Shown: piece after piece, positions 16,100-24,966 of the stretch | How positions within the stretch are numbered: position 1 is the first letter of the stretch | Layout of the letters: every line of letters begins with the position of its first letter | Origin: Aminobacter aganoensis | GTDB taxonomy: Bacteria; Pseudomonadota; Alphaproteobacteria; Rhizobiales; Rhizobiaceae | NCBI RefSeq assembly: GCF_014206975.1 | Contig: NZ_JACHOU010000010.1 | Coordinates: 62,001-126,000, forward strand | Reading direction: 5' to 3' | Length of the DNA: 64,000 nt | Notes under the pieces: model-generated | Seen by the model: the letters and a program-made list of their open reading frames with translations, nothing else | Told to the model about the DNA's origin: nothing | The model's database searches: none | Translations under genes and position numbers: made by a program

Positions 16100-18694
16100 A
16101 TGACCAAGCTCCCCGACCTGCCGGTTTCGGCGGTCCTGCCGCACCTTGCCGAGGCCTTGTCCTCCGGCAATAGCGCGGTTCTGGTCGCCCCGCCCGGCGC
16201 CGGCAAGACCACTTTGGTGCCGCTGGCGCTGCTCGACGCGCCCTGGCGCGGCGACGGCAGGATCGTTCTGCTCGAGCCGCGCCGGCTTGCCGCCCGCGCC
16301 GCCGCGCGCCGCATGGCAGCGCTTCTCGGCGAGGAGCCCGGCGAAACCGTCGGCTACGCCATGCGCATGGAAAACAAGGTCAGTGCACGGACGCGCATCC
16401 TCGTCGTCACCGAGGGCGTTCTGGCCCGCATGATCCTCGACGATCCCGAACTGCCCGGCATATCCGCCGTTCTGTTCGACGAGTTCCACGAGCGCTCGCT
16501 GGATGGCGATTTCGGCCTCGCGCTGGCGCTCGACGTGCAGGGCGCGTTGCGCCCCGACCTCAGGCTCGTCGTCATGTCGGCGACGCTCGACGGCGCCCGC
16601 GTGGCAAAGCTCCTCGATGCAGCCCCGGTGATCGAGAGCCAGGGCCGCAGCTTCCCCATCGACATCCGCTACGACGAGCGCCCGGCCGGGGTTGCCATCG
16701 AGGACGCCATGGCCAGGGCGATCCGCACGGCACTCGCCGACGAGCCGGGCAGCGTGCTCGCTTTCCTGCCCGGCCAACGCGAGATCGAGCGCACCGCCGA
16801 ACGTCTTGATGGCCGTATCAGTGCCGATGTCGACGTGGTGCCGCTTTATGGCATGCTCGACGGAAAGGCTCAGGATGCGGCGATCAGGCCGGCGCCCGCC
16901 GGTCGCCGCAAGGTCGTGCTGGCGACCGCCATCGCCGAGACCTCGATCACCATCGACGGCGTCCGTGTCGTCATCGATTCCGGCCTGTCGCGCCTGCCCA
17001 GATACGAGCCGTCGAGCGGGCTGACGCGGCTGGAGACCGTGCGCGCCTCGCGCGCCGCCGCCGACCAGCGCGCCGGCCGTGCCGGCCGCACCAGCCCCGG
17101 TGTTGCCGTGCGCTTGTGGCGCGCCGAACAGACGGCGGCACTTCCGGCATTTTCGCCGCCCGAAATCCTGGAGGCCGACCTCTCCGGCTTCGTGCTCGAC
17201 TGCGCCGCCTTCGGCGTTGCCGATCCCGCCACGCTTGCCTTCCTCGATCCGCCGCCGGCGCCGGCGTTGGCCGAGGCGAGGGCATTGCTGGTCGATCTCG
17301 ATGCCATCGATGCCAATGGCCGCCTGACGCCCTCCGGCCAGGCGATGCGAAAACTCGCTCTGCCCGTCCGCCTCGCCCACATGGTCGCCGAAGCGGCAGG
17401 GCAGGGTGCGGCCCTCGAGGCCGCACAGCTCGCCGTGCTGATGACCGAGCGCGGCCTCGGCGGCGACAGCGCCGACCTTGAACGCCGGCTGCAGCGCTTC
17501 CGCAACGAGCGCGCCCCCCGCGCCAACGCGGCACGGCAACTGGCCGAGCGCCTGGCGCGGGCGGCGGGGAAGAATGCCCCTCACCCTTACCCTCTCCCGG
17601 TGAATGACGGGGAGAGGGGAGCATCGACGTCGCGGCCAGCCTCCTTCTCCCCGTCGTCACGGGGAGAAGGTCCGGCAGGGGTTGAGGGGCAGCGCGAACC
17701 TGCGCGAGGGTCCGCAACGTCAGACCCGCTGACTCCCGGCGCCCTTCTCCTCTTTGCCTGGCCCGACCGTGTCGCCAAGGCGCGCGGTGAGCGCGGCCGC
17801 TTCGTGCTCGCCAATGGCAGCGGTGCCGCCGTCGATGCCGCCGATCCGCTTGCCGGCGAGCAATATCTCGTCGTCGCCGATCTCCAGGGCAAGGCACAGA
17901 ACGCCCGCATCTCGTCCGCTGCCGCAGTCTCCGAAGCCGACATCCGCACGATCCTTGCGTCGCATCTGGAGCGGAAGACGCAAGCCGCCTTCGACCGGGA
18001 AAAGCGCTCCGTCCGCGTCCGCGAAACCGTTCGCATCGGCGCCGTCACCCTGTCCGAGCGCATGCTGCCGGCACCCAGGGGCGAAGAGGCCGACCGCGCC
18101 ATTCTCGAAGCGCTCCGCGCCCACGGTCTCGAGCTTCTCGACTGGGGCAAGGAGGCCGAGACTCTGCGCCAGCGCCTCACCTGGCTGCACCGCGGCCTCG
18201 GCGAGCCCTGGCCCGACATGGCGGACGTAGCCTTGCTCGACCGCCTGGAGGAGTGGCTGCTGCCCTTCCTGCGCGGCGAGGCATCCTTCGCCCGCATCGG
18301 CGCCGGCGTGCTGCACGACGCGCTGCTGTCGCTCGTCCCGCACGATCTCCAGCGCAAGATCGCCTCGCTTGCCCCGACGCATTTCACCGCGCCCTCCGGC
18401 AGCCATGTGCCGATCCGCTACGATGGCGAATTCCCGGTGCTGGCCGTTCGCGTGCAGGAGCTGTTCGGCATGGACAAGCATCCCGCGATTGCCAACGGCA
18501 CCGTGCCGCTCACCCTGGAGCTGCTGTCGCCGGCCCATCGCCCGATCCAGACGACGCGCGACCTGCCCGGCTTCTGGCGCGGTTCCTGGGCCGACGTCCG
18601 CTCCGACATGCGCGGCCGCTACCCCCGGCATGTCTGGCCGGACAACCCGCTGGAGGCGCAGGCGACTGCCCGCGCCAAGCCGCGCGGCACCTGA
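16100..18694 (+). CDS. hrpB: ATP-dependent helicase HrpB
   Basis: DEAH-box-type RNA/DNA helicase, cytoplasmic. Walker A P-P-G-A-G-K-T-T (31-38), Walker B D-E-F-H (127-130), S-A-T (160-162), and the motif VI Q-R-A-G-R-A-G-R are all present, followed by the HrpB C-terminal domain ending W-P-D-N-P. 864 residues, longer than the ~820 usual for the family: about 48 residues near 492-540 come from a palindromic repeat inserted in frame, and are rich in P, S, G and R. The ATG at 16100 (M-T-K-L-P-D-L) is used; upstream in-frame sequence is not helicase-like. Whether the insertion impairs activity is unknown; the flanking domains are intact. Confidence 0.95.
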   Translation: MTKLPDLPVSAVLPHLAEALSSGNSAVLVAPPGAGKTTLVPLALLDAPWRGDGRIVLLEPRRLAARAAARRMAALLGEEPGETVGYAMRMENKVSARTRILVVTEGVLARMILDDPELPGISAVLFDEFHERSLDGDFGLALALDVQGALRPDLRLVVMSATLDGARVAKLLDAAPVIESQGRSFPIDIRYDERPAGVAIEDAMARAIRTALADEPGSVLAFLPGQREIERTAERLDGRISADVDVVPLYGMLDGKAQDAAIRPAPAGRRKVVLATAIAETSITIDGVRVVIDSGLSRLPRYEPSSGLTRLETVRASRAAADQRAGRAGRTSPGVAVRLWRAEQTAALPAFSPPEILEADLSGFVLDCAAFGVADPATLAFLDPPPAPALAEARALLVDLDAIDANGRLTPSGQAMRKLALPVRLAHMVAEAAGQGAALEAAQLAVLMTERGLGGDSADLERRLQRFRNERAPRANAARQLAERLARAAGKNAPHPYPLPVNDGERGASTSRPASFSPSSRGEGPAGVEGQREPARGSATSDPLTPGALLLFAWPDRVAKARGERGRFVLANGSGAAVDAADPLAGEQYLVVADLQGKAQNARISSAAAVSEADIRTILASHLERKTQAAFDREKRSVRVRETVRIGAVTLSERMLPAPRGEEADRAILEALRAHGLELLDWGKEAETLRQRLTWLHRGLGEPWPDMADVALLDRLEEWLLPFLRGEASFARIGAGVLHDALLSLVPHDLQRKIASLAPTHFTAPSGSHVPIRYDGEFPVLAVRVQELFGMDKHPAIANGTVPLTLELLSPAHRPIQTTRDLPGFWRGSWADVRSDMRGRYPRHVWPDNPLEAQATARAKPRGT
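17577..17689. repeat. Palindromic repeat element inserted inside hrpB
   Basis: Bounded by CCCCTCA (17577-17583) and TGAGGGG (17683-17689), with hairpin cores CTCTCCC...GGGGAGAG and TTCTCCCCGT...ACGGGGAGAA. It is the same family as 5234-5404, read in the opposite order. It encodes H-P-Y-P-L-P-V-N-D-G-E-R-G then S-F-S-P-S-S-R-G-E-G in the hrpB frame without stop codons. Confidence 0.9.
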
Positions 18695-18799
18695 GCCCGG
18701 CCCGGCTCCGGCAGGCTGCGGCACCTTGGGTGCCGGTTTTCGGAAAAGACCGTGCACGGGCACTTGGCGCGGATGCGCCTTGCAGCGCATATAGCGGGC

Positions 18800-20125
18800 A
18801 TGAACTCGCTGACCCGCACCCCCGACCTCCAGCACAGCCACCGGCTGCGGCTCAACACGCTCATCCGCCTGCGCTGGCTGGCGATCGTCGGCCAGAGCTT
18901 CACCGTCGTGGTGGTTGCCTACTGGCTGGAGTTCCCGCTGCCGGTCAGCCTGTGTTTCGCGCTCATCGCCAGTTCCGCCTGGCTCAACCTGTTCCTCGCC
19001 TTCCGCTATCCCGCCACCCAGCGCCTCAACCCCTTTGCCGCCTTCGCCATCCTCACCTTCGACAGCCTGCAGCTCGCCGGCCTGCTGTTCATCACCGGCG
19101 GCCTCACCAACCCGTTCTCGCTGTTGATGACCGTGCCCGTCGTCATCTCGGCGACGTCGCTGCCGCTGCGGCTGACCGCCATGCTGGCGGTTCTGGTCAT
19201 CGTCATGGTCAGCCTGCTTGCCTTCTTCCACCTGCCGTTGCCCTGGTACGACGGCATCGTGCTGGCAATGCCGTTCATCTATACCTCGGGCATCTGGATC
19301 GCGGTCTGCTGCTCGATCGCCTTCACCGCCATGTATGCCTTCCGCGTCGCCGACGAGGCCCGCCTGCTCGCCAACGCGCTTGCCGCCACCGAGCTGGTGT
19401 TGCAGCGCGAGCAGCACCTGTCGGCGCTCGATGGCCTCGCCGCCGCCGCCGCCCATGAGCTGGGCACCCCGCTCGCCACCATCACCCTGGTCGCCAAGGA
19501 GATGGAGCGCGCGCTCGGCAACGATCCGAAATACGGCGAGGACGTCACCCTGCTGCGCAGCCAGAGCGAGCGCTGCCGCGAGATCCTCAAGCGCCTCACC
19601 AGCCTGTCCTCGGAGGGCGAGGAACATCTTGCCCGCCTGCCGCTGACCTCGCTGGTCGAGGAGGTCATCGCCCCGCACCGCGATTTCGGCATCTCCATCA
19701 AGCTCGACCCCGGCGAGCGCATCGGGCCCGAGCCGGTCGGCCACCGCAACCCGGGCGTCATCTACGGTCTCGGCAACCTCGTCGAAAACGCCGTCGACTT
19801 CGCCCGCAGCCGTGTCACCGTGCACTGGCGCTGGGACAGCGACACCGTCGCCTTCAGCATCATGGACGATGGCCCGGGCTTCCCGGCCGACATCATCGAC
19901 CGCATCGGCGAGCCCTACATGTCGACCCGCCAGGGCGCCGAGCCCGGCGGCGGCCTCGGCCTCGGCCTGTTCATCGCCAAGACCCTGCTCGAGCGTTCCG
20001 GTGCCGAGATCAGCTTCAGCAATTCCAGCGGGCCGGGCGAGGGGGCCGTGGTCCGGATCTCGTGGCCGCGCACCGTCTTCCTCAATCCGGCCGCTGCCGG
20101 CACGACGATGTTCGACACCGCATGA
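18800..20125 (+). CDS. actS: Redox-sensing histidine kinase ActS/RegB
   Basis: Sensor of the ActS/ActR (RegB/RegA, PrrB/PrrA) global redox system; inner membrane. Six hydrophobic helices span about 25-185 with the quinone-site heptapeptide G-G-L-T-N-P-F (100-106). The H-box is A-A-H-E-L-G-T-P-L-A (phosphorylated His-219), the redox-active cysteine is Cys-259 in S-E-R-C-R-E-I-L, and the ATPase has N-L-V-E-N-A-V-D-F-A and D-D-G-P-G-F. 441 residues from the ATG at 18800, preceding R-L-N-T-L-I-R-L-R-W. Upstream of and co-oriented with actR. Controls respiration, carbon or nitrogen fixation and acid tolerance genes in relatives. Confidence 0.95.
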   Translation: MNSLTRTPDLQHSHRLRLNTLIRLRWLAIVGQSFTVVVVAYWLEFPLPVSLCFALIASSAWLNLFLAFRYPATQRLNPFAAFAILTFDSLQLAGLLFITGGLTNPFSLLMTVPVVISATSLPLRLTAMLAVLVIVMVSLLAFFHLPLPWYDGIVLAMPFIYTSGIWIAVCCSIAFTAMYAFRVADEARLLANALAATELVLQREQHLSALDGLAAAAAHELGTPLATITLVAKEMERALGNDPKYGEDVTLLRSQSERCREILKRLTSLSSEGEEHLARLPLTSLVEEVIAPHRDFGISIKLDPGERIGPEPVGHRNPGVIYGLGNLVENAVDFARSRVTVHWRWDSDTVAFSIMDDGPGFPADIIDRIGEPYMSTRQGAEPGGGLGLGLFIAKTLLERSGAEISFSNSSGPGEGAVVRISWPRTVFLNPAAAGTTMFDTA

Positions 20126-20237
20126 GGCCTGAAGTCACGGCATTTGGGCCTGCGCCATTGGACATGACGCCTCCGCACCTATATCTGCTTGGAAAAACAT
20201 AAGAACGACTGGGATCAACGATAAAAGGACAGAGGCG

Positions 20238-20798
20238 ATGACCACCCAGGACATTGCGGCCGGATTGCCGGGCGAAGACCACTCACTGCTGCTCGTCGAT
20301 GACGACAAGCCCTTTCTGACCCGCCTGGCCCGCGCCATGGAAAGCCGCGGCTTCGCCGTCGATACCGCCGAGAGCGTCGAGGAAGCGGTCGCCAAGGTCC
20401 GCGCCAATCCGCCGGCCTATGCCGTGGTCGACATGCGCCTGGGCGACGGCAACGGCCTCGATGTCGTCTCGGCCATCCGCGAGCGCCGCGAAGACACCCG
20501 CACCGTCATCCTGACCGGCTACGGCAACATCGCCACCGCCGTCACCGCCGTGAAGCTCGGTGCCATCGATTATCTCTCCAAGCCTGCCGACGCCGACGAC
20601 GTCTATGCCGCGCTGACCAATTCGTCCGGAGAGCGCGCAGCTCCGCCGGAAAACCCGATGTCCGCCGACCGCGTCCGCTGGGAGCATATCCAGCGCGTCT
20701 ACGAGATGTGCGAGCGCAACGTCTCGGAAACTGCACGCCGGCTCAACATGCACCGCCGCACCCTCCAGCGCATCCTCGCCAAGCGGGCGCCGAGATAA
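20238..20798 (+). CDS. actR: Response regulator ActR/RegA
   Basis: Partner of the upstream kinase, 186 residues. Receiver domain with acidic pocket L-V-D-D-D, phospho-acceptor Asp-65 (V-V-D-M-R-L-G-D-G), T in I-L-T-G-Y-G-N-I-A-T-A and Lys in Y-L-S-K-P-A-D. A proline-rich linker (A-P-P-E-N-P-M) leads to a Fis-type helix-turn-helix (N-V-S-E-T-A-R-R-L-N-M-H-R-R-T-L-Q-R-I-L). A GA-rich ribosome site precedes ATG 20238. The 112-bp gap from actS may hold its own promoter. A terminator follows. Confidence 0.95.
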   Translation: MTTQDIAAGLPGEDHSLLLVDDDKPFLTRLARAMESRGFAVDTAESVEEAVAKVRANPPAYAVVDMRLGDGNGLDVVSAIRERREDTRTVILTGYGNIATAVTAVKLGAIDYLSKPADADDVYAALTNSSGERAAPPENPMSADRVRWEHIQRVYEMCERNVSETARRLNMHRRTLQRILAKRAPR

Positions 20799-20831
20799 GC
20801 GAATAGCGAGCAGTGAGTGGCGAATAGTGGG

Positions 20832-20863
20832 CGGCGCTTGATCTTCAGGCGCCGTTTCTCGTT
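20832..20863 (+). terminator. Terminator of the actS-actR unit
   Basis: A 10-bp stem CGGCGCTTGA / TCAGGCGCCG (20832-20841 with 20845-20854, one G-U pair), loop TCT, followed by TTTCTCGTT. Confidence 0.78.
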
Positions 20864-20866
20864 CTG

Positions 20867-20917
20867 CTATTCCCTATTCCCTATTCCCTATTCCCTATTC
20901 CCTATTCCCTATTTCCC
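20867..20917. repeat. Tandem heptamer CTATTCC, six perfect copies plus one degenerate
   Basis: Six exact 7-bp units at 20867-20908, then CTATTTCC. It fills the space between the actR terminator and the mmcB stop. A variable-number microsatellite, not a CRISPR. Confidence 0.9.
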
Positions 20918-20919
20918 TC

Positions 20920-21420
20920 TTACTCGCTTTCCCCTTCCAGCGCCGGCACCGCCACGCCCGCCAGCTCCGCCGCCAGCAGCCGGGCGGCTCCCGCGCGTGC
21001 GATGCGCAGCATCAGCGCCTTGCGTGTCGCCGCCGCGATCCGGTGCTCCGGCGCTTCGCGCATGATCTCGGCGCCATAGCCGTCGGAGAGGATGAAGCCG
21101 CACTCCTCGGGAAAGATGCCGGCCGGCACCTCCGGATGCGTGGCGAAGAAGAAGCGGTCCGAGTGCAGCCGGTATTCCGGCCATTTGCGGTCGACGCGGA
21201 AGTCCTCGATCGACGACTTGATCTCGATGATCCAGATGTCGCCCTGCCGGGTCAGCGCCACGAGGTCGGCGCGCCGTCCCGTCGCCAGCGACAGTTCGGG
21301 CAGCACATGCGCGCCCATCTGCATCAGCAGGCGCTGCACGCCGCGACGCACCAGCATGGCGCGCTCGGACTGGCGGCCATCGACGAGGGGGTTGGAAGCG
21401 ACGGGGGAAATGATCGGCAT
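20920..21420 (-). CDS. mmcB: MmcB-family DNA repair protein
   Basis: 166-residue protein of the PD-(D/E)xK nuclease-like MmcB family (formerly DUF1052). Core motifs are R-R-A-D-L-V-A-L, then I-W-I-I-E-I-K-S-S-I-E-D-F-R-V-D-R-K-W, giving the D...E-x-K active-site pattern. In Caulobacter the homologue is DNA-damage inducible and acts in mitomycin C resistance (family knowledge). The ATG at 21420 (M-P-I-I-S-P-V) is used. Convergent with actR. Confidence 0.88.
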   Translation of the reverse strand: MPIISPVASNPLVDGRQSERAMLVRRGVQRLLMQMGAHVLPELSLATGRRADLVALTRQGDIWIIEIKSSIEDFRVDRKWPEYRLHSDRFFFATHPEVPAGIFPEECGFILSDGYGAEIMREAPEHRIAAATRKALMLRIARAGAARLLAAELAGVAVPALEGESE

Positions 21421-21716
21421 GGACCAATCATTGCATCATTTGTTCACGTTTTGAACCCGCTCGCTGGATTATTCCAGACAGCATCCCGCCAGCCGGTTCC
21501 GCGCCCGGGCAAAACCCGCCATTGCCGCCTGTCGTTGAATCTGTTGGTTTTTCCCGCGATGCGTGTTGCCGAAATGCCATAACCCGGACCTTACGTTAAC
21601 GAGAGCGCGGCTTTGCTGGTCCGCGCCTCTTGGCAAGCAAAATGCCCGACCGGTAAGAATGGTGGCAAAAATGAGGCCGAATCGGTCCGGATGTCGCTCT
21701 TGCTTGGGAACCCCAC

Positions 21717-22337
21717 ATGCGATTGAAGTCTCTTGCCATTGTCGCCGCCCTGGCGCTGACCACCGCACTCGCGGGCTGTTCGACCGACGGCGTCTCGCGC
21801 ATGTTCTCCAACGATTATGGTGGCCGCGTCGATGCCGGCTACCAGCTGCCGACCATTCCGATCAGCAAGGTCCCGCGCCAGTTCCATCGCCAGATCGTGC
21901 GTTACGAGACGAACGAGGCTCCGGGCACGGTCATCGTCGATACCGGCCCCAAGTTCCTCTACCTCGTCCAGCCCGACGGCAAGGCGATGCGCTATGGCAT
22001 CGGCGTCGGCCGCGAAGGTTTCGAATGGCAGGGCACTTCCCGCGTCGCAGCGAAGCGCGAGTGGCCGGTATGGACGCCGCCCTCGGCGATGATCAAGCGC
22101 CAGCCCGAGCTCGCCAAATGGGCCGGCGGCATGCCGGGTGGACCCAAGAACGCGCTCGGCGCCCGCGCCCTCTATCTCTACAACAAGGGTGGCGATACCG
22201 GCTACCGCCTGCATGGCACGCCGGAATGGAACTCCATCGGCAAGGCCATGTCCTCGGGCTGCATCCGCCTGATGAACCAGGACATCATCGACCTCTACAA
22301 CCGCGTCGACGTCGGCGCCAAGGTCATCGTGCAATAA
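21717..22337 (+). CDS. L,D-transpeptidase (ErfK/YbiS/YcfS type) lipoprotein
   Basis: Periplasmic enzyme that cross-links peptidoglycan stem peptides or attaches outer-membrane proteins to them. A signal peptide ends at the lipobox T-A-L-A-G-C (Cys-21). The YkuD catalytic domain contains H-G-T-P-E-W (His-166) and S-S-G-C-I-R-L-M-N (catalytic Cys-182); the canonical S-H-G-C is S-S-G-C here, a known variant in alphaproteobacterial paralogues. 206 residues. Monocistronic, closed by a strong hairpin terminator. Confidence 0.93.
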   Translation: MRLKSLAIVAALALTTALAGCSTDGVSRMFSNDYGGRVDAGYQLPTIPISKVPRQFHRQIVRYETNEAPGTVIVDTGPKFLYLVQPDGKAMRYGIGVGREGFEWQGTSRVAAKREWPVWTPPSAMIKRQPELAKWAGGMPGGPKNALGARALYLYNKGGDTGYRLHGTPEWNSIGKAMSSGCIRLMNQDIIDLYNRVDVGAKVIVQ

Positions 22338-22373
22338 CTGCGAACCGTCCAGGCAACACGGACGTCGCAAACG

Positions 22374-22401
22374 AAAAACCGGGCGCTTTGGCCCGGTTTT
22401 T
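22374..22401. terminator. Bidirectional rho-independent terminator
   Basis: AAAAACCGGGC (22374-22384), loop GCTTTG, GCCCGGTTTTT (22391-22401). There are A and T tracts on both sides, so it can end the transpeptidase gene on the plus strand and the nfu gene on the minus strand. Confidence 0.88.
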
Positions 22402-22447
22402 TGTTGTCTGGTCTTTTCGTCCCCGCTGATGGCCAGCGGAACAGGTC

Positions 22448-23023
22448 TCAGGAGATCTGTTCGACCTGCTGGACCTCCGGCACGAAGTGGCGAAGCAGGT
22501 TCTGGATGCCGTGCTTCAGCGTCGCCGTCGACGACGGGCAGCCGGCGCAGGCGCCCTTCATGTGCAGGAACACGGTGCCGTTCTCGTAGCCGCGGAAGGT
22601 GATGTCGCCGCCGTCCTGGGCCACCGCCGGGCGCACGCGCGTGTCGAGCAGTTCCTTGATCGTCACCACGATCTCGGCGTCGGCCTTGTCGAAGAACTCG
22701 TTCTCGTCGTCATGATGGCCGCCGCCGCCCGCGGCCTGGCCTGCCATCACCGGGGCGCCCGACATGAAATGTTCCATGATCGAGCCGAGGATCGCCGGCT
22801 TCAGGTGCTGCCAGTCGGGGCCGTCCTTGCTGACGGTGATGAAATCGTAGCCGAAGAACACGCCGGTCACGCCCGGAATGTCGAACAGCCGGCCGGCCAG
22901 CGGCGAGGCTGCGCGCGCGCTGTCGGCATCGCGGAAATCGGCGGTGCCTTCGAGCAGGACTTCCTTGCCCGGCAGGAACTTCAGCGTCGCCGGATTGGGG
23001 GTCGCTTCGGTCTGGATGAACAT
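22448..23023 (-). CDS. NifU-family Fe-S cluster carrier (Nfu)
   Basis: 191 residues: an N-terminal Nfu_N domain starting M-F-I-Q-T-E-A-T-P-N-P-A-T-L-K-F, a short G/H-rich linker (G-G-G-G-H-H-D-D-E-N), and a C-terminal NifU domain with the cluster-binding C-A-G-C-P (C-x-x-C). Delivers Fe-S clusters to cytoplasmic apoproteins. Full length; standard alphaproteobacterial architecture. Followed on the same strand by usp-trpS-murJ-glnD in separate units. Confidence 0.94.
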   Translation of the reverse strand: MFIQTEATPNPATLKFLPGKEVLLEGTADFRDADSARAASPLAGRLFDIPGVTGVFFGYDFITVSKDGPDWQHLKPAILGSIMEHFMSGAPVMAGQAAGGGGHHDDENEFFDKADAEIVVTIKELLDTRVRPAVAQDGGDITFRGYENGTVFLHMKGACAGCPSSTATLKHGIQNLLRHFVPEVQQVEQIS

Positions 23024-23140
23024 GGGCGTGTCTCCGTGCCCGCGCGCGCGGGGTTGTCAGTTTGGAATAGTTCTAATTAGGCTTAAGACGGCCGACATTC
23101 AAGCCGCTGGCGCGCCTCCGCGCCAATATGTTGCGCCCAG

Positions 23141-23186
23141 TCTATTAGGCCAGGGGTCTATTGGGCCAGGGTCTATCAGGCCAGGC
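23141..23186. repeat. Three tandem ~15-bp repeats spanning the usp stop codon
   Basis: TCTATTAGGCCAGGGG, TCTATTGGGCCAGGG and TCTATCAGGCCAGGC run head to tail. The last copy carries the TGA stop and final codons of the universal stress protein gene on the minus strand. Confidence 0.75.
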
Positions 23187-23667
23187 TGTCGATGTCCTCG
23201 TCGGACAGGTTGAGCGGCACCACCGTCACCGGGATCGGGAAGGCGGCGCCCTTGCCGGCGATCGAGGCGACGAGCGGGCCGGGGCCTTCCTTGCCGGCGC
23301 CTGCCGCCAGCACCAAGATAGCGATATCCTGGTCGTCTTCAATCAGCTTGTGGATCTCGTCGGCCGGCCGGCCCTCGCGCACCACCAGTTCGGGCTCGAT
23401 GCCCAGCGTCTCGCGCACCTTCCCGGCCTGCGTGTCGAGTGCGCTGTTGGCCGCGGCGGTCGCCTCCTCGCGCATGATCTTTTCGACTCCCAGCCAATGC
23501 TGGAAATCGTCGGGCTCGATGACATAGAGCAGCACCAGCACGCCGTTGGTGCTCCGCGCCCGCTTGGAGGCATAGGCGACCGCGCGTTCGCATTCCGGCG
23601 TATCGTCGATGATCGCCAAGAACTTGCGCCGGTGGCCGGCTTCCTTGCTGAGGCGTTTGGAGACCAT
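23176..23667 (-). CDS. Universal stress protein (UspA family)
   Basis: 163-residue single-domain Usp. F-L-A-I-I-D-D-T-P-E-C-E-R-A-V-A-Y-A opens the fold, and I-L-V-L-A-A-G...V-T-V-V-P-L forms the C-terminal half. The canonical ATP-binding G-x-x-G-x-x-x-x-x-x-x-x-x-G-(S/T) is poorly preserved (A-A-G-A-G-K-E-G), so nucleotide binding is doubtful. The start ATG is close to the trpS 3' end. Confidence 0.88.
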   Translation of the reverse strand: MVSKRLSKEAGHRRKFLAIIDDTPECERAVAYASKRARSTNGVLVLLYVIEPDDFQHWLGVEKIMREEATAAANSALDTQAGKVRETLGIEPELVVREGRPADEIHKLIEDDQDIAILVLAAGAGKEGPGPLVASIAGKGAAFPIPVTVVPLNLSDEDIDSLA

Positions 23668-23743
23668 GTGCTACCCTGATGTTCGGTTGGCAATCTGCCA
23701 CCGGCGCGGGCCGCCCGCAAGCAGCCGGCGCCGATGTCGTTTT

Positions 23744-24811
23744 TCAGTCGCCCAGCAGGCCGATGATGTTGCGCACGTCCTTCATCGTCGTTTCGGCGAT
23801 CGCGCGGGCGCGGTCGCCGCCATCGCGCAGCACGGCGTCGATATGGCCGGGATCGTCCATCAGCCGGCGCATCTCGCCGGCGATCGGCGCCAGTTTCTCG
23901 ACCGCCAGATCGGCCAGCGCCGGCTTGAACACGGAGAACTGCTGGCCCGAAAACTGGCGCAGCACCTCTTCCTTGGTCATGTCGGCCAGGCCGGCATAGA
24001 TGCCGACGAGGTTTTCCGCCTCCGGGCGCTCCTTCAGGCCGTCGAGCTCGCTCGGCAGCGGCGCCGGATCGGTCTTGGCCTTGCGGATCTTCTTCGAGAT
24101 CGTGTCGGCATCGTCGGTCAGGTTGATGCGCGACAGGTCGGAGGGGTCCGACTTCGACATCTTCTTCGAGCCGTCGCGCAGGCTCATGATGCGCGCTGCC
24201 GGCCCGCCGATGATCGGCTCGGTGATCGGGAAATAGCCGTTGACCGTCTCTTCGCCGACTTGCATCTCGACGCCGATGCCGAGATCGGCGATGCGCGCCG
24301 AGAAGTCGTTGTTGAACTTCTGGGCGATGTCGCGCGTCAGCTCCAGGTGCTGCTTCTGGTCCTCGCCGACGGGCACGTGGGTAGCGCGATAGAGCAGGAT
24401 GTCGGCCGCCATCAGGCTCGGATAGGCAAGCAGGCCCAGCGAGGCGTTCTCGCGGTCCTTGCCGGCCTTGTCCTTGAACTGCGTCATCCGGTTCATCCAG
24501 CCGATGCGCGCCACGCAGTTGAAGATCCACGCCAGCTCGGCGTGCTGCAGCACGCGGGCTTGGTTGAAGACGATGTGCTTCTTGGGATCGATGCCGGATG
24601 CCAGGAACGCCGCGGTGATCGAGCGCGTCTGGCTCTCGAGGTCGTCATGGACGAGCTGTGCCGTCAGCGAATGCAGGTCGACGACGCAATAGATGCAGTC
24701 GTTGGTGTCCTGCAGGGCGACGAACTTGCGGATGGCGCCGAGGTAGTTGCCGAGGTGGAGATTGCCGGTCGGCTGGACGCCGGAGAAGATAAGCGGTTTG
24801 AAGTCGGTCAT
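23744..24811 (-). CDS. trpS: Tryptophanyl-tRNA synthetase
   Basis: Class Ic aminoacyl-tRNA synthetase charging tRNA-Trp; 355 residues. Signature sequences: [10 protein letters not shown] (HIGH-like) near residues 15-24 and K-K-M-S-K-S-D-P (KMSKS) near 205. Located between usp and murJ on the same strand, as in other rhizobia. Full length. Confidence 0.97.
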   Translation of the reverse strand: MTDFKPLIFSGVQPTGNLHLGNYLGAIRKFVALQDTNDCIYCVVDLHSLTAQLVHDDLESQTRSITAAFLASGIDPKKHIVFNQARVLQHAELAWIFNCVARIGWMNRMTQFKDKAGKDRENASLGLLAYPSLMAADILLYRATHVPVGEDQKQHLELTRDIAQKFNNDFSARIADLGIGVEMQVGEETVNGYFPITEPIIGGPAARIMSLRDGSKKMSKSDPSDLSRINLTDDADTISKKIRKAKTDPAPLPSELDGLKERPEAENLVGIYAGLADMTKEEVLRQFSGQQFSVFKPALADLAVEKLAPIAGEMRRLMDDPGHIDAVLRDGGDRARAIAETTMKDVRNIIGLLGD

Positions 24812-24966
24812 GATGGATCCCGTGGCTTGTGGAGGGCCGTTTCGCGCGCGGCGAAAATCGAGTGGCGCTTATGAACGATGGCAGGGGATCGGGCAAGGGC
24901 AGTCAGCGCGCTGGGCCAATCAACCCGAATGGCTGTCCGCGCGTCGCACCGGCTCCGCCAGCGCCG

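Noticed and set aside
17720-19825. 701-residue minus-strand open frame across hrpB and actS
   Set aside because: Spans two well-supported genes on the opposite strand and has a shadow-like composition.
20867-20917. CRISPR-like array
   Set aside because: Units are 7 bp with no spacers; it is a simple tandem repeat and no cas genes occur.
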